Positions 49,231-59,792 of a stretch of DNA of 64,000 nt are shown here, piece by piece (the stretch's first letter is position 1; each line of letters opens with the position of its first letter). The stretch spans positions 1,116,001-1,180,000 of the forward strand of contig NZ_CP104381.1 in NCBI RefSeq assembly GCF_030582395.1. The letters run 5' to 3'. The notes beneath the pieces are model-generated. The model searched no databases. It was not told the origin of the DNA and worked only from the letters and a program-made list of their open reading frames with translations. Both the position numbers and the translations under genes were made by a program. The stretch is from Ralstonia pickettii. GTDB lineage: Bacteria > Pseudomonadota > Gammaproteobacteria > Burkholderiales > Burkholderiaceae.

Positions 49231-49935
49231 TCAAGCGTCGAGCGCTGGGCCATCGATGCGTTTGGCCCAGCTTTCCACCTCACCACGCGCGAGGCGGCCT
49301 TCCACCAGCTTGCGCCACGACGGCGTGAGGGGCAGCCTCAGCATGTCGGTCAGCGCCGCACGGTCGAGCATGTTGCAGTAAAGCACATCGAGCACGCGCG
49401 ACAGCGGCCATTGCGGCCACGGGCGCTCGAGCCATTCCAGCGTGTCGCCGGCGCGCAGCGTGCCGCCTTCCAGAACCCGGTAATACCAGCCCGTGCGGCC
49501 CGTGTGTTGCACGCGGCGCGCCATGTCGCGCGTGTTGAAGCGGTCGTTGAGCTTCCAGCACGGCTGGCGCAGTTGCGACACTTCCAGCATCACACTGCCC
49601 GCGCGCAGACGGTCGCCCACGCAGATGTCCGCTTCGGTGATGCCGGCGGTGCTCACGTTCTCACCAAACGCGCCGGGCTGGGCAAGCACGGGTTGCGCGC
49701 CAATATCCGCTTGCCAGGCCGCGTAGTGGTCGAATGGGTAGTGATGAATCGCCTTGTCAGGGCCGCCGTGCACACGCAGATCACCTTGCTCATCGCCCAC
49801 GATGCCGTTGATACCGACCTCCACTGCGTCGCGCACGGGCCGCTTGTTGATGGCGCTGCGTGAGCCTGGGCGCGTGTAGTCGACCACGCGTCCGGCGAGG
49901 AGGGAATCAATGCGGATGGGGCCGGGCAGCCTCAT
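49231..49935 (-). CDS. MOSC-domain protein (YiiM-like)
   Basis: 234 residues from the ATG at 49935. Cys126 in LRQPCWKLN is the MOSC-domain cysteine that binds molybdenum, and GPDKAIHHYP (58-67) is a typical family loop. YiiM-type members reduce N-hydroxylated bases such as 6-hydroxyaminopurine with molybdenum cofactor. The stop is 12 bases from the convergent receptor gene. The amidotransferase gene is upstream, with a 4-base overlap (ATGA). Confidence 0.88.
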   Translation of the reverse strand: MRLPGPIRIDSLLAGRVVDYTRPGSRSAINKRPVRDAVEVGINGIVGDEQGDLRVHGGPDKAIHHYPFDHYAAWQADIGAQPVLAQPGAFGENVSTAGITEADICVGDRLRAGSVMLEVSQLRQPCWKLNDRFNTRDMARRVQHTGRTGWYYRVLEGGTLRAGDTLEWLERPWPQWPLSRVLDVLYCNMLDRAALTDMLRLPLTPSWRKLVEGRLARGEVESWAKRIDGPALDA

Positions 49936-50636
49936 GCGGCCTCCACGCGGTCCAGCCAGGCAGCGAAGACCTCGCGTGCTCGTGGCGTCAGGCGTTGCGC
50001 TACCGCAGGCGCCTGTGCACGCAACGTGCGCGGGTCGATACCCGCTGCGCCGAGTTCTGCAGCATGCCCGATCAGCCAGGCTTCCAGTTCCTCCAGATTG
50101 GCCTCCAGATGAAATTGCAGCGCGAGAGCGTGGTTGCCGATGGCGAAAGCCTGTTCTGCACAACCTTCCGTGAACGCCAGCCGTCTTGCGCCGGGCGGCA
50201 GGTCATATCGATCGCCATGCCAGTGCAGCACTGGCGTGCCGTCGGCCAGGGGCGCGAGCGGTGAGGCGGCACCTTCGGTGGTGAGCGTGATGGGTGCAAA
50301 GCCGATCTCCTTCACGCCCATCGGCTTGACCGCCGCCCCTAATGCCCGCGCCATCAACTGCGCGCCAAGACAAATGCCGAGCAACGGCTTGCGTGCGGCC
50401 AGTCGCCGCGCGATGGCGGTCGCTTCATCGCGTACGAACGGATACGTCGCATCGTCATACGCGCCGATGGGCCCCCCGAGCACGATCAATAGATCGGCAT
50501 CCGCCATGTCGCCGGTCGGCACCGGCTGCACGCCCGCGTCAACGGTCCGCACCGTGTAGCCGCGCGCTTCCAGCAGCGGCTGCAGGATGCCAAGGTGCTC
50601 GAATGGAACGTGGCGCAGGGCGAGGGCGGTCTTCAT
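49932..50636 (-). CDS. class I glutamine amidotransferase-like protein
   Basis: 234 residues. The Cys89 nucleophile in GICLGAQ and the His176/Glu178 pair in FHLEA complete a class I glutaminase triad. The family is the stand-alone GMP-synthase-like GATase group. Other members act on glutamine or remove gamma-glutamyl groups; the substrate here is not known. It overlaps the MOSC gene by 4 bases. Confidence 0.9.
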   Translation of the reverse strand: MKTALALRHVPFEHLGILQPLLEARGYTVRTVDAGVQPVPTGDMADADLLIVLGGPIGAYDDATYPFVRDEATAIARRLAARKPLLGICLGAQLMARALGAAVKPMGVKEIGFAPITLTTEGAASPLAPLADGTPVLHWHGDRYDLPPGARRLAFTEGCAEQAFAIGNHALALQFHLEANLEELEAWLIGHAAELGAAGIDPRTLRAQAPAVAQRLTPRAREVFAAWLDRVEAA

Positions 50637-50788
50637 GGCAGGCGATGGCGTTGAGGGTGGGACTCATTGTGAATGAGGGGCTCGGCGCGCAAAACCCGTG
50701 CGGTTTGCGGGGTATTGTCGCGAGGCGTCGTGAGTTCAATTGCGCGAACTGCGTTTCTGAGTTGCGGCTTGCTGCTGTGTGCCACAAA

Positions 50789-50820
50789 TAAAAAAGCCCT
50801 CGAACTAGGCGAGGGCTTTT
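50789..50820 (-). terminator. terminator of suhB
   Basis: An 11-base-pair stem (50792-50802 with 50810-50820), 7-base loop and a U-run on the minus strand directly after suhB. Confidence 0.85.
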
Positions 50821-50839
50821 CGCTGCAAGCTTGAAATTA

Positions 50840-51652
50840 TCAAGCGTCAGCCTTCGACCGCGAGAACGGCGAGGTGATCTTGATCATCTGCACGAAGGCC
50901 TTCGGGTTGCCGGCCAGGATTTCACCCTGGTCGAGATAGCCCGATTCGCCGGTGTAGTTGCCAACCAGACCGCCCGATTCCGTCACGAGCAGCGAGCCGG
51001 CGGCCATGTCCCACTTGCTCAGGCCTTGCTCGAAGAAACCGTCGAGGCGGCCGCAGGCGACGTAGGCGAGGTCAAGCGCGGCGGCGCCGGGGCGACGCAG
51101 GCCGGCGCAGTTTTCGGTCATGGTCGCAAACAGGCGGGTGTAGTCGTACAGGCCTTCCAGGTCGCGGTAGGGGAAGCCTGTGCCGATCAGGCAGTCAGCC
51201 AGCTTGTCGCGGCGCGTGACGCGGATGCGGCGGTTGTTCAGGAATGCGCCGGCGCCCTTGGAGGCGGTGAAGAGTTCGTCGCGCGTCGGGTCGTACACCA
51301 CGGCCTGCGTGACGACGCCACGCTGCATCAGCGCGATCGAGACGCCATATTGCGGAAAGCCGTGGATGAAGTTGGTGGTGCCGTCGAGCGGGTCGATCAC
51401 CCAGACGTTTTCGCTGGCGGTTTCGCCGTCGGCCCAGGATTGGCCGGACTCTTCCGCTAGAATCGCATGATCGGGGTAGGCAGTCTTGATGACTTCGATG
51501 ATCGCTGCTTCAGCTGCGCGATCGACTTCGGTGACGAAATCGTTGTGTTGTTTGCGCTCGGTGCGCAGGCTATCGACGTCGAAGGACGCGCGGTTGATGA
51601 CGGTGCCGGCCTTGCGAGCAGCCCGGACGGCGATATTGAGCATCGGATGCAT
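50840..51652 (-). CDS. suhB: inositol-1-monophosphatase SuhB
   Basis: 270 residues from the ATG at 51652. The metal-binding motif [10 protein letters not shown] (86-95) and [10 protein letters not shown] are complete. SuhB dephosphorylates inositol phosphate and in E. coli also takes part in rRNA transcription antitermination. It is divergent from trmJ across 133 bases. The long in-frame extension upstream lies opposite trmJ and was rejected. Confidence 0.95.
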   Translation of the reverse strand: MHPMLNIAVRAARKAGTVINRASFDVDSLRTERKQHNDFVTEVDRAAEAAIIEVIKTAYPDHAILAEESGQSWADGETASENVWVIDPLDGTTNFIHGFPQYGVSIALMQRGVVTQAVVYDPTRDELFTASKGAGAFLNNRRIRVTRRDKLADCLIGTGFPYRDLEGLYDYTRLFATMTENCAGLRRPGAAALDLAYVACGRLDGFFEQGLSKWDMAAGSLLVTESGGLVGNYTGESGYLDQGEILAGNPKAFVQMIKITSPFSRSKADA

Positions 51653-51785
51653 GTGGGATCTCCGCGCCTGACGCGCCGATTTTCGGAAGCGGCCGCAGGC
51701 GAAACAACACAACGAATTGTAGAAGAACGAGCGGCGGGCCAATCTTGCGATCCTGCCCGCCGTCAAAAGAGTGGCCGTATTGTAT

Positions 51786-52670
51786 ATGAACCCCGCATCC
51801 GGCGCCCCGCGAATTGCGCCAATCAGCACACCGAACACCACCCCTGCCGACCCGGATACGCTGCGCCAGTGTGCTGTGCGGTGCCGTTTCGTATTGGTCG
51901 AGACAAGCCATCCCGGCAATGTCGGCTCCGCAGCACGTGCGCTCAAGACGATGGGGTTTGGCGAGCCCGGCAGCTTCGTGCTCGTGCGCCCGCGCGAGGC
52001 TGACGCCCAAAGCCACGCCGATGCCGTTGCCATGGCAAGCGGCGCCGATGATGTGCTGGCTGGCGCCCGCGTGGTCGACGACATTGGCGAGGCGCTTGCC
52101 GGTGCCTCGCTCACCATCGCGCTGACAGCCCGTCCGCGCGAATTCGGGCCGCGCCGCATCGGCCCGCGTGATGCAGCGGAAGAAGTGGCCGCGTTGCTGG
52201 CCGCGCCGGACACCACCGTCGCCTTCGTCTTCGGCAACGAGCGATTCGGGTTGCCTAATGAGGTGGTCGAGCGCTGCCATGTGGTCACGCACATTCCGGT
52301 CAATCCGGCGTATGCCTCGTTGAATCTGTCGCAGGCAGTGCAGTTGATTGCGTACGAAGTGCGCATGGCGCTGCTGGCCGGCACCGGCACGGGCGACACG
52401 CGCATGGATGGCGTCGGCTTTGTCGGCGAGCCGGCCACCGCCGAGCAGATCGACGGGATGTTCGAACATCTGGAGCAGGGCCTGGTCGAGATCGGTTTTC
52501 TGGACCCCGCCCAGCCGAAAAAGCTGATGCCGCGCCTGCGGCGTCTATTTGCCCGCACGCAGTTGGAGGCCGAAGAGGTCAACATCCTGCGCGGGATTGC
52601 CAAGCGCATGCTTGGCCGCCGCGCCGAAGCTGCCGCGCCGCCCACCGGCGCTGCCGACGACTGTCGCTGA
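51786..52670 (+). CDS. trmJ: tRNA (cytidine/uridine-2'-O-)-methyltransferase TrmJ
   Basis: 294 residues from the ATG at 51786 (a GTG at 51771 is also in frame). It is a SPOUT-class methyltransferase: [23 protein letters not shown] (about 36-58) and [11 protein letters not shown], then [16 protein letters not shown] near the knot. TrmJ methylates position 32 of tRNA. cysE follows 147 bases later. The order suhB-trmJ-cysE matches other proteobacteria. Confidence 0.95.
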   Translation: MNPASGAPRIAPISTPNTTPADPDTLRQCAVRCRFVLVETSHPGNVGSAARALKTMGFGEPGSFVLVRPREADAQSHADAVAMASGADDVLAGARVVDDIGEALAGASLTIALTARPREFGPRRIGPRDAAEEVAALLAAPDTTVAFVFGNERFGLPNEVVERCHVVTHIPVNPAYASLNLSQAVQLIAYEVRMALLAGTGTGDTRMDGVGFVGEPATAEQIDGMFEHLEQGLVEIGFLDPAQPKKLMPRLRRLFARTQLEAEEVNILRGIAKRMLGRRAEAAAPPTGAADDCR

Positions 52671-52817
52671 TCGCCCTGAGAGCCGCCCGTTGTTGATCCG
52701 ACTGGGCGGCATCCCCTGCATGTCTGGTTAAAACCCTTGCCGCAGCGCGGTGAGGCAATGCCTTACACTGCCCTCAGCGCATTGCGCATATAGATATAAC
52801 GATTCACACACCTCAAG

Positions 52818-53564
52818 ATGTTCACACGCATTCGCGAAGATATCGGCGCCATCATGGAGCGAGACCCGGCCGCGCGCAGCCGCTGGGAAGTGCTGACCTG
52901 CTACCCGGGTCTGCACGCCATCATCGTCCATCGGGTCGCGCATGCGTGTTGGCACGGCGGCTTCCGGTGGCTGGGTCGGTGGTTCTCGCACCTCGGCCGT
53001 TTCCTTACCGGCATCGAGATCCACCCCGGCGCGACGGTCGGCCGGCGCGTGTTCATCGACCACGGCATGGGCGTCGTGATTGGCGAGACGGCCGAAATCG
53101 GTGACGACTGCACGATCTACCAGGGCGTCACGCTGGGCGGCACGTCGCTCTACAAGGGCGCCAAGCGGCATCCGACGCTCGGCAAGGGCGTGGTGGTGAG
53201 CGCGGGCGCCAAGGTGCTGGGAGGCTTTGTCATCGGGGATGGGGCGCGTGTCGGGTCCAACGCGGTCGTGCTCAAACCGGTGCCGCCGGGCGCAACGGCG
53301 GTTGGCATACCGGCGCGCATCATCGAGCGCGATGCCGCGACCGAGGCCCAGTCTGCGCTCAAGCAGGAGTTTTCCGCGTATGGCATCACGCCCGACGCGG
53401 ACGATCCGGTATCGCTGGCGCTCAAACGGCTGATCGACCACAGCGAGCTTCAGCAAGAGCGCATCGAGTCGATTCTTTCTGCGCTCGATCGCCTCGGCGC
53501 GCACCTGGAAAACTCGCCGAACGATCCGTTCGATGCGAGCGAGCTGAAGCGGATGCTCAAGTAG
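52818..53564 (+). CDS. cysE: serine O-acetyltransferase
   Basis: A 248-residue left-handed beta-helix acetyltransferase. Family stretches [18 protein letters not shown] at the start, [17 protein letters not shown] and QGVTLGGTS in the helix and a C-terminal tail are present. It makes O-acetylserine for cysteine synthesis. The C-terminal tail that would dock in CysK ends in MLK rather than the usual Ile, so the complex may be weak. It ends 22 bases from the convergent lpxH. Confidence 0.95.
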   Translation: MFTRIREDIGAIMERDPAARSRWEVLTCYPGLHAIIVHRVAHACWHGGFRWLGRWFSHLGRFLTGIEIHPGATVGRRVFIDHGMGVVIGETAEIGDDCTIYQGVTLGGTSLYKGAKRHPTLGKGVVVSAGAKVLGGFVIGDGARVGSNAVVLKPVPPGATAVGIPARIIERDAATEAQSALKQEFSAYGITPDADDPVSLALKRLIDHSELQQERIESILSALDRLGAHLENSPNDPFDASELKRMLK

Positions 53565-53586
53565 GAAAAGGGTGGGTGACGACAGC

Positions 53587-54405
53587 TTATGCCGTCACTT
53601 GCTCGACCGTCAGCGCGCCGTCCTGCAACTTGAGGAAGCTGCCGCGCGGCTGTGCCTGATCGAAATCCCAGTCGGAAAGAACCCAGCGTTCACCGCTCGC
53701 CTCGTGATGCAGTTGCGGGCGATGGGTGTGGCCGTGGATCAGCGTGCTGGTATTTGATGCCTCGAGCAGCGCGTCCACCGCTTCCTGTGCGACGTCGCCC
53801 ATCATCGCCGCGGCGCGGGGCTCGCCCGCAACATTGGCGGACATGGCGCGGCCGGCTTCGCTTTCTGTGCGCATCTTCTGCGCGATTTTCAGCCGCCACC
53901 GCAGCGGCATCGTGAGGAATATCCGCTGCACCCAGCGCTTGCGCGTCCAGTGCCGAAAGCGCATGTAGGCCGTGTCGCGCGTGCAGAGGGCGTCGCCGTG
54001 CGTAAGCACGATGCGCTTGCCATCGTCCGCTTCGAGCACAGTGGGATCGGGCAGCAGCGTGGCGTGCACGGCATCCAAGAAACGCTTGCCGAGCAGGAAA
54101 TCGCGATTGCCGTGCATAAACAGCACGCGCGTGCCGGCCGCTGCAACCTCAGCGAGCAGGTTGGCGATCTGCCGGTGGAACGGATCAGCCAATTCCTCAT
54201 CGCCGACCCAGTATTCGAAGAAGTCACCCAGGATGACGAGCGTGCGGGCTTCGCGGGCGCGCGTGCGCAGGAAGCGCTCGAACGCGGCGGCGGTGGCCGG
54301 CATGCTGGCCGTCAGGTGCAGATCCGAAATAAAAAACACCGGCCCGGAAACCCGGACCGGTGCTTTCAGCGCGGAGGCCAGTGAGGCGTGCGCTGCGTCG
54401 ATCAT
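53587..54405 (-). CDS. lpxH: UDP-2,3-diacylglucosamine diphosphatase
   Basis: 272 residues. Metallophosphoesterase motifs DLH (28-30), [11 protein letters not shown] (60-70) and GNRDF (99-103) are in the LpxH pattern. It cleaves UDP-2,3-diacylglucosamine to lipid X in the Raetz pathway of lipid A synthesis. It overlaps the upstream ppiB stop by 4 bases, so the two are likely co-translated. Confidence 0.95.
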   Translation of the reverse strand: MIDAAHASLASALKAPVRVSGPVFFISDLHLTASMPATAAAFERFLRTRAREARTLVILGDFFEYWVGDEELADPFHRQIANLLAEVAAAGTRVLFMHGNRDFLLGKRFLDAVHATLLPDPTVLEADDGKRIVLTHGDALCTRDTAYMRFRHWTRKRWVQRIFLTMPLRWRLKIAQKMRTESEAGRAMSANVAGEPRAAAMMGDVAQEAVDALLEASNTSTLIHGHTHRPQLHHEASGERWVLSDWDFDQAQPRGSFLKLQDGALTVEQVTA

Positions 54406-54908
54406 TCGATCACTTCAGCGCTTTCGATGATCACGTCTTCCAACGGCACGTCTTGGTGGAAGCCGCGGTTGCCCGTGCGCACCGAGCGGATCTTGTCGAC
54501 CACATCCATGCCTTCGGTCACCTTGCCGAACACGGCGTAGCCCCAGCCTTGCGGCGTCGGCGACGTGTGGTTCAGGAAGTCGTTGTCGACCGTGTTGATG
54601 AAGAATTGCGCGGTGGCCGAGTGCGGATCGTTGGTACGCGCCATGGCAATCGCGCCGCGTTCGTTCTTCAGGCCGTTGTTGGCTTCGTTGTCGATCGGTG
54701 CCTTGGTGGGCTTCTGGTTCATCTTCTCCCCTGGCTCGAAGCCGCCGCCCTGAATCATGAAGCCCTTGATGACGCGGTGGAACACCGTGCCGTTGTAGTG
54801 GCCATCCTTCACATAGGCGACGAAATTGGCAACCGACTTGGGTGCCTTCTCAGCGTCCAGGGCCAGGGTGATGTCGCCGTGGTTCGTGTGCAGCTTGACT
54901 TGGGTCAT
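54402..54908 (-). CDS. ppiB: peptidyl-prolyl cis-trans isomerase B (cyclophilin)
   Basis: A 168-residue cytoplasmic cyclophilin. [15 protein letters not shown] (about 43-57) is the catalytic core and no signal peptide is present. It follows ppiA on the same strand and precedes lpxH by a 4-base overlap. Confidence 0.95.
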   Translation of the reverse strand: MTQVKLHTNHGDITLALDAEKAPKSVANFVAYVKDGHYNGTVFHRVIKGFMIQGGGFEPGEKMNQKPTKAPIDNEANNGLKNERGAIAMARTNDPHSATAQFFINTVDNDFLNHTSPTPQGWGYAVFGKVTEGMDVVDKIRSVRTGNRGFHQDVPLEDVIIESAEVIE

Positions 54909-54938
54909 GGTGAATTCCTTGGGTGGGGCAAAAATGCG

Positions 54939-55520
54939 TTACTTGGAGACAACGGTGGCCGATTCAATCACGATCGGCTTCACAGGCACATTCTGGTGCG
55001 GGAATTTGGTGGTGGTTTCCACCGCCTTGATCTTGTCGATGGTATCGGTGCCCTCGACGACCTTGCCGAAGACGGTATAGCCGTAACCGTCCTGACCAGG
55101 GTAGTTCAGCATGTTGTTGTCGACCACGTTCACATAGAACTGCGCCGTCGCCGAGTTCGGGTCCATGGTGCGTGCCATGGCGATCGTGTACTTGTCGTTC
55201 TTCAGGCCGTTCTTCGATTCGATTTCGACCGGCGGGCGGGTGTCCTTCTGCTTCATGTCAGGCGTGAAGCCGCCGCCTTGGATCATGAAGCCGTCCATCA
55301 CCCGGTGAAAGATCGTGCCCTTGTAGAAGCCGTCTTTCACGTATTGCAGGAAGTTGGCGACCGTCTTCGGTGCCTTGTCCGGGTACACCTCCACGGTGAA
55401 GTTACCCATCGAGGTCTTGAATTGGACGCGCGGCGCGGACGCGGTGGCTGCCGTGGCTGCGGTGGCGGTTACGGCCAGTGCACACAAGAGCCCGGCAAAG
55501 AGGGAGCGAATACGGAGCAT
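54939..55520 (-). CDS. ppiA: periplasmic peptidyl-prolyl cis-trans isomerase A
   Basis: 193 residues. A signal peptide (LFAGLLCALAVTATAATA) precedes the cyclophilin core [15 protein letters not shown] (about 78-92), so the enzyme is periplasmic. It is upstream of ppiB on the same strand (30 bases between them). The pair looks like a tandem duplication with the extra export signal on one copy. Confidence 0.93.
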   Translation of the reverse strand: MLRIRSLFAGLLCALAVTATAATAATASAPRVQFKTSMGNFTVEVYPDKAPKTVANFLQYVKDGFYKGTIFHRVMDGFMIQGGGFTPDMKQKDTRPPVEIESKNGLKNDKYTIAMARTMDPNSATAQFYVNVVDNNMLNYPGQDGYGYTVFGKVVEGTDTIDKIKAVETTTKFPHQNVPVKPIVIESATVVSK

Positions 55521-55572
55521 GGTCAGGAAGAGAAAGCTTGTGGGTGGGAAAGCAGGATCGGGCCGCGTCTTC

Positions 55573-56223
55573 TTATTGACGCTTTGCCGGCTTGGCGCTC
55601 ACGCCGCTGGCTGCGGGCAGCGTGGTCGAGGCGGGTTTGGAAGCCGGGTGCACGCCCGGCAGATCGGGCAGGGCATCCAGACGTGCGCGCGCGGCAGCAT
55701 TCTTGGGGTTCAGTTTGAGCGCACTTTGGTACGACTGTGCGGCCAGGCGAACGTAGACATCGCCAAGGTTGGATTGCGCCAATGCATTTTCAGGCGCCAC
55801 CCGGTTCGCCATGAGGAGGCTGTCGCGGGCGCGAAGCAGTTCACCGCGCTCGGCGTACAACGCGGCCAGGTTGATATAGGGTTCGGGCAGTTCCGGGAAG
55901 TCCTGCGTCATCTGGCTGAAGGCGACGATGGCATCGTCAGCGCGGCCCAGGCCGGCAAGTGCCACGCCGCGCTGAAAGCGTGCCTGCGCGTTACGCGGCT
56001 GAGAAGCGACGTCCTTGTCCAGCTCGGCCAGTGCCTCGGTGTATTGCTTCTTGGCCAACGCATCGTCGATGCGTTTCTGGCGCGCGACCTGCGGCGCCTG
56101 CTGCGTGCTGGGCATCAAGTCGGCCGGCAAGGCAAAGCCGGCGGTCTGGGCGAAGGCCGGTGCCGCGGACATCGCAAGCAGGCTAGCCAGGGTTGCAGCG
56201 GTCTGACGCAGCAGTCTGTTCAT
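55573..56223 (-). CDS. secreted tetratricopeptide-repeat protein
   Basis: 216 residues from the ATG at 56223. A signal peptide (LASLLAMSAAPAFA) is followed by three to four TPR-like repeats (for example ALAELDKDVASQPRNAQARF and PYINLAALYAERGELLRA) and a Pro/Ala-rich end. No named function. It is upstream of ppiA on the same strand. Confidence 0.8.
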   Translation of the reverse strand: MNRLLRQTAATLASLLAMSAAPAFAQTAGFALPADLMPSTQQAPQVARQKRIDDALAKKQYTEALAELDKDVASQPRNAQARFQRGVALAGLGRADDAIVAFSQMTQDFPELPEPYINLAALYAERGELLRARDSLLMANRVAPENALAQSNLGDVYVRLAAQSYQSALKLNPKNAAARARLDALPDLPGVHPASKPASTTLPAASGVSAKPAKRQ

Positions 56224-56476
56224 GAGAATCGGTTCCGTTATACTCCGCCGCATTCTAACAAACCGTCTTTGTGCGCAGCAGCGGCCGTGCGCGCCAGGAA
56301 AGGTTCTTGACGGGGAGCATGCCGGGCACACAGGCAGGCCGCCCCGTCGGCGCAGTTCCGGTAAGATATGCCGCTAGTTTTTCAGGCGCCTCGCCGGCGC
56401 CGATTGCCTCCAATTTGGTCCGCCCGCAACGTTGTACCTCGCATGCGCGGCGCGCTGAGTCTCCCGACACCGCTTC

Positions 56477-57868
56477 ATGGAATCACTCAAGATCTACAAC
56501 ACGCTCGCGCGTGAGAAACAGACGTTCGTCCCCATCGAGCCAGGCCGCGTGCGCATGTACGTGTGCGGGATGACGGTGTACGACTACTGTCACGTCGGGC
56601 ATGCGCGGGTCATGGTGGTGTTCGACATGGTGCAGCGTTGGCTGCGCGCGGCAGGTTACGACGTCACCTACGTGCGCAACATCACCGACATCGATGACAA
56701 GATCATCAAGCGTGCGGTCGAGAACGGCGAGACGATGAGTGCGCTGACGGGCCGCTTTATCGCTGCCATGCACGAAGACGCCGATGCGCTTGGCGTGCAG
56801 CGCCCCGATCACGAACCCCGCGCCACCGAATACGTGCCGCAGATGCTGGGCATGATCGGCAAGCTGCAGGCGAACGGCCTCGCCTATCAGGCGACCGACG
56901 GCGACGTGAACTACGCGGTGCGCAAATTCCCCGGTTACGGCAAGCTGTCCGGCAAGTCGCTCGAAGACCTGCGCGCCGGCGAGCGCGTGGCGGCCAATGA
57001 TGCCAAGCAGGACCCGCTCGACTTCGTGCTGTGGAAATCCGCCAAGGCCGAGGAACCTGCAGAATCGCGCTGGGCTTCGCCGTGGGGCGAGGGGCGTCCA
57101 GGCTGGCATATCGAGTGCTCGGCGATGAGTTGCGAACTGCTGGGCGAACATTTCGATCTGCACGGCGGTGGCGCAGACTTGCAGTTCCCACACCATGAAA
57201 ACGAAATCGCCCAGTCCGAAGGCGCGACCGGCAAGACGTTCGTCAACACGTGGATGCACAACGGCTTCGTCCGCGTGAACGACGAGAAGATGTCGAAATC
57301 GCTCGGCAACTTCTTTACCATCCGCGATGTGCTGAAGGTGTACGACGCAGAGGTCGTGCGTTTCTTCATCCTTCGCTCGCACTATCGCAGCGACCTGAAT
57401 TACAGCGACGCGCATCTCGACGACGCGCGCCATGCGCTTACGCGTTTGTACACGGCGCTCAAGGACGTGCCAGCCGCAGCGGGCGCCAAGCCTGACTGGA
57501 ACGAGTCGCATGGCAAGCGCTTCCTGGAAGCGATGAACGACGACTTCAATACGCCGGTTGCCGTGTCGGTGCTGTTTGAGCTGGCGAGCGAAGTGAACAA
57601 GACGCGCTCGCCCGAGCTGGCTAGTCAACTGGCCGCGCTGGCGGGAGTGCTGGGCCTGCTGGGCCGCGATCCGCATGCGTTCCTGCAGGGCGGTGTGTCG
57701 CCCGATGGCTTGGACGCCGCCGAAGTGGAAGCGCGTATCGAAGAGCGCCGCGCCGCCAAAGCCGCACGCGATTTCGCCCGTGCCGATGCGATCCGTGCCG
57801 ATCTGCTCGCTGCAGGGATTGTTCTGGAAGACAAACCGGGTGGGGTGACCGAATGGAGACGCGCATGA
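56477..57868 (+). CDS. cysS: cysteinyl-tRNA synthetase
   Basis: A 463-residue class I synthetase. Zinc ligand Cys30 with HVGH (39-42), and KMSKS at 271-275. The zinc site (C, C, H, E) with [12 protein letters not shown] is complete. The stop overlaps the next gene by 4 bases (ATGA). The upstream region (56224-56476, 253 bases) holds no other gene; no clear promoter was found there. Confidence 0.97.
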   Translation: MESLKIYNTLAREKQTFVPIEPGRVRMYVCGMTVYDYCHVGHARVMVVFDMVQRWLRAAGYDVTYVRNITDIDDKIIKRAVENGETMSALTGRFIAAMHEDADALGVQRPDHEPRATEYVPQMLGMIGKLQANGLAYQATDGDVNYAVRKFPGYGKLSGKSLEDLRAGERVAANDAKQDPLDFVLWKSAKAEEPAESRWASPWGEGRPGWHIECSAMSCELLGEHFDLHGGGADLQFPHHENEIAQSEGATGKTFVNTWMHNGFVRVNDEKMSKSLGNFFTIRDVLKVYDAEVVRFFILRSHYRSDLNYSDAHLDDARHALTRLYTALKDVPAAAGAKPDWNESHGKRFLEAMNDDFNTPVAVSVLFELASEVNKTRSPELASQLAALAGVLGLLGRDPHAFLQGGVSPDGLDAAEVEARIEERRAAKAARDFARADAIRADLLAAGIVLEDKPGGVTEWRRA

Positions 57869-58737
57869 ACGCGGTGGCCAAGAAAGCCAACGTAGTGCGC
57901 AGCACCGTCGCCAAGAAAGCGCCGGCGGTGAAGGCCCCGGCTGCCAAGAAAGGGGTGGCGAAGAAAGTAGACGGCGTAGCGAGCAAGACGGTTGCCGCCA
58001 AGGGCGTGCCGGTAAAGGTTGCCAAGGCTCCGGCTAAACGCGTGCCTGCGAGCAAGGTGCCGCTGCCGGAAACGCTTCCCACCAGCGAGGCGCTGCCCGT
58101 GCCGGCGGAAGTGGTGCTCTCGGGCCCGCCGGAGTACTGGCAAGAGGCTTGCGCAGACTTGATGAAGCGCGACCGCATCCTGCGCAAGATCATCCCGACC
58201 TACGGGCCGGCTCACTTGGCTTCGCGTGGCGACCCGTTCGTCACCCTCGCACGCTCGATTGTGGGTCAGCAGATTTCGGTCAAGGCTGCGCAATCGGTGT
58301 GGGAGCGCGTCGTGGCTGTGTGCCCCAAGCTGGTGCCCGCCCAGTTCCTGCGCGCCGGTCAAGAGAGGCTGGCGGGTTGCGGTTTGTCCAAGCGCAAGGC
58401 CGAGTACATCCTTGACCTTGCCGATCACTTCCGCAACGGCACCGTGCATGTCGCTAAGTGGGCGGAAATGGAAGATGAGGATGTGATTGCCGAGCTGACG
58501 CAGATCCGCGGCATCGGCCGATGGACGGCAGAAATGTTCCTCATGTTCAATCTGATGCGCCCGAATGTGCTGCCGCTGGACGACATCGGGCTCATCAACG
58601 CGATTTCACAAAATTATTTCAGTGGCGAACCCGTCACTCGCAGCGAAGCGCGCGAAGTGGCCGCCAACTGGGAACCGTGGCGCACCGTGGCCACTTGGTA
58701 TATGTGGCGCAGCCTAGACACGGCGACCACCTATTGA
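57865..58737 (+). CDS. DNA-3-methyladenine glycosylase (AlkA-type) with a histone-H1-like N-terminal tail
   Basis: 290 residues from the ATG at 57865 (GGAG 6 bases before it; it overlaps the cysS stop in ATGA). The C-terminal two-thirds is a helix-hairpin-helix DNA glycosylase: [20 protein letters not shown] followed by PLDDIGL with the catalytic Asp at 239 or 240. The first about 70 residues are Lys/Ala/Pro repeats ([19 protein letters not shown]) like the tail of histone H1. It removes alkylated purines from DNA. The tail may help it hold DNA. Confidence 0.9.
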   Translation: MNAVAKKANVVRSTVAKKAPAVKAPAAKKGVAKKVDGVASKTVAAKGVPVKVAKAPAKRVPASKVPLPETLPTSEALPVPAEVVLSGPPEYWQEACADLMKRDRILRKIIPTYGPAHLASRGDPFVTLARSIVGQQISVKAAQSVWERVVAVCPKLVPAQFLRAGQERLAGCGLSKRKAEYILDLADHFRNGTVHVAKWAEMEDEDVIAELTQIRGIGRWTAEMFLMFNLMRPNVLPLDDIGLINAISQNYFSGEPVTRSEAREVAANWEPWRTVATWYMWRSLDTATTY

Positions 58738-58823
58738 TCTGTTCATTTCGATGAAACGGAGCGCGTCGCCGGGCGGTCAAATTCCGGTAGAATGCGCGCC
58801 TTCAAGAGCCTTTCAGAAGATCC

Positions 58824-59792
58824 ATGAAAACAACCTTCCTGGAGTTCGAGCAGCCGATCGCAGAACTTGAGGCGAAGATCGAAGAACTTCGCTTCGTACA
58901 AGACGATTCCGCTGTCGACATTTCTGAAGAAATTTCCCGCCTGGCTTCCAAGAGCCAGCAGCTCACCAAAGATCTGTACGCCAACCTGACGCCATGGCAG
59001 GTCGCGCAGATCGCCCGGCACCCGCAGCGTCCGTACACGCTCGATTACGTCCGCGAAATCTTTACCGACTTCCACGAATTGCACGGCGACCGTACCTTCG
59101 CGGACGACCTGTCGATCGTAGGCGGCTTGGCGCGCTTCAACGGTCAGCCCTGCATGGTGATCGGTCACCAGAAGGGCCGCGACACGAAGGAGCGCGCGCT
59201 GCGCAACTTCGGTATGTCCAAGCCCGAGGGCTACCGCAAGGCCAAGCGCCTGATGGAGCTGGCAGACAAGTTCGGTCTGCCGATCTTCACGTTTGTCGAT
59301 ACACCGGGCGCGTTCCCGGGCATTGACGCGGAAGAGCGCGGACAATCCGAAGCCATCGGTCACAACCTGTTTGTGATGGCCGGTTTGAAGGTGCCCCTGA
59401 TTGCCACCATCATCGGTGAAGGCGGTTCGGGCGGCGCGCTGGCCATTGCCATGGGCGATTCCGTGATCATGCTGCAGTTCGCCACCTACGCCGTGATCTC
59501 GCCGGAAGGCTGCGCGTCGATCCTGTGGAAGACCGCAGAGAAGGCGCCGGAAGCCGCCGAGGCATTGGGCCTGACCGCGCATCGCCTGAAGGCACTTGGC
59601 CTGATCGACAAGATCGTCAACGAGCCGCTGGGCGGCGCTCACCGTGATCCGAAGGGCATGGCAACGATGCTCAAGCGCGCGCTGGCGGAATCGCTGCGCC
59701 AGTTCCAGGGCATGAAGACGTCGGAACTCCAGGCGCGCCGTCACGAACGCCTGATGGCTTATGGCAAGTTCAAGGAAACCGACGGTCGCTGA
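58824..59792 (+). CDS. accA: acetyl-CoA carboxylase carboxyltransferase subunit alpha
   Basis: A 322-residue carboxyltransferase alpha subunit. It begins [21 protein letters not shown], and [15 protein letters not shown] is the oxyanion stretch. With AccD it moves CO2 from biotin to acetyl-CoA for fatty-acid synthesis. A TAGAAT box lies at 58788-58793. The stop overlaps the chosen tilS start by 32 bases. Confidence 0.97.
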   Translation: MKTTFLEFEQPIAELEAKIEELRFVQDDSAVDISEEISRLASKSQQLTKDLYANLTPWQVAQIARHPQRPYTLDYVREIFTDFHELHGDRTFADDLSIVGGLARFNGQPCMVIGHQKGRDTKERALRNFGMSKPEGYRKAKRLMELADKFGLPIFTFVDTPGAFPGIDAEERGQSEAIGHNLFVMAGLKVPLIATIIGEGGSGGALAIAMGDSVIMLQFATYAVISPEGCASILWKTAEKAPEAAEALGLTAHRLKALGLIDKIVNEPLGGAHRDPKGMATMLKRALAESLRQFQGMKTSELQARRHERLMAYGKFKETDGR

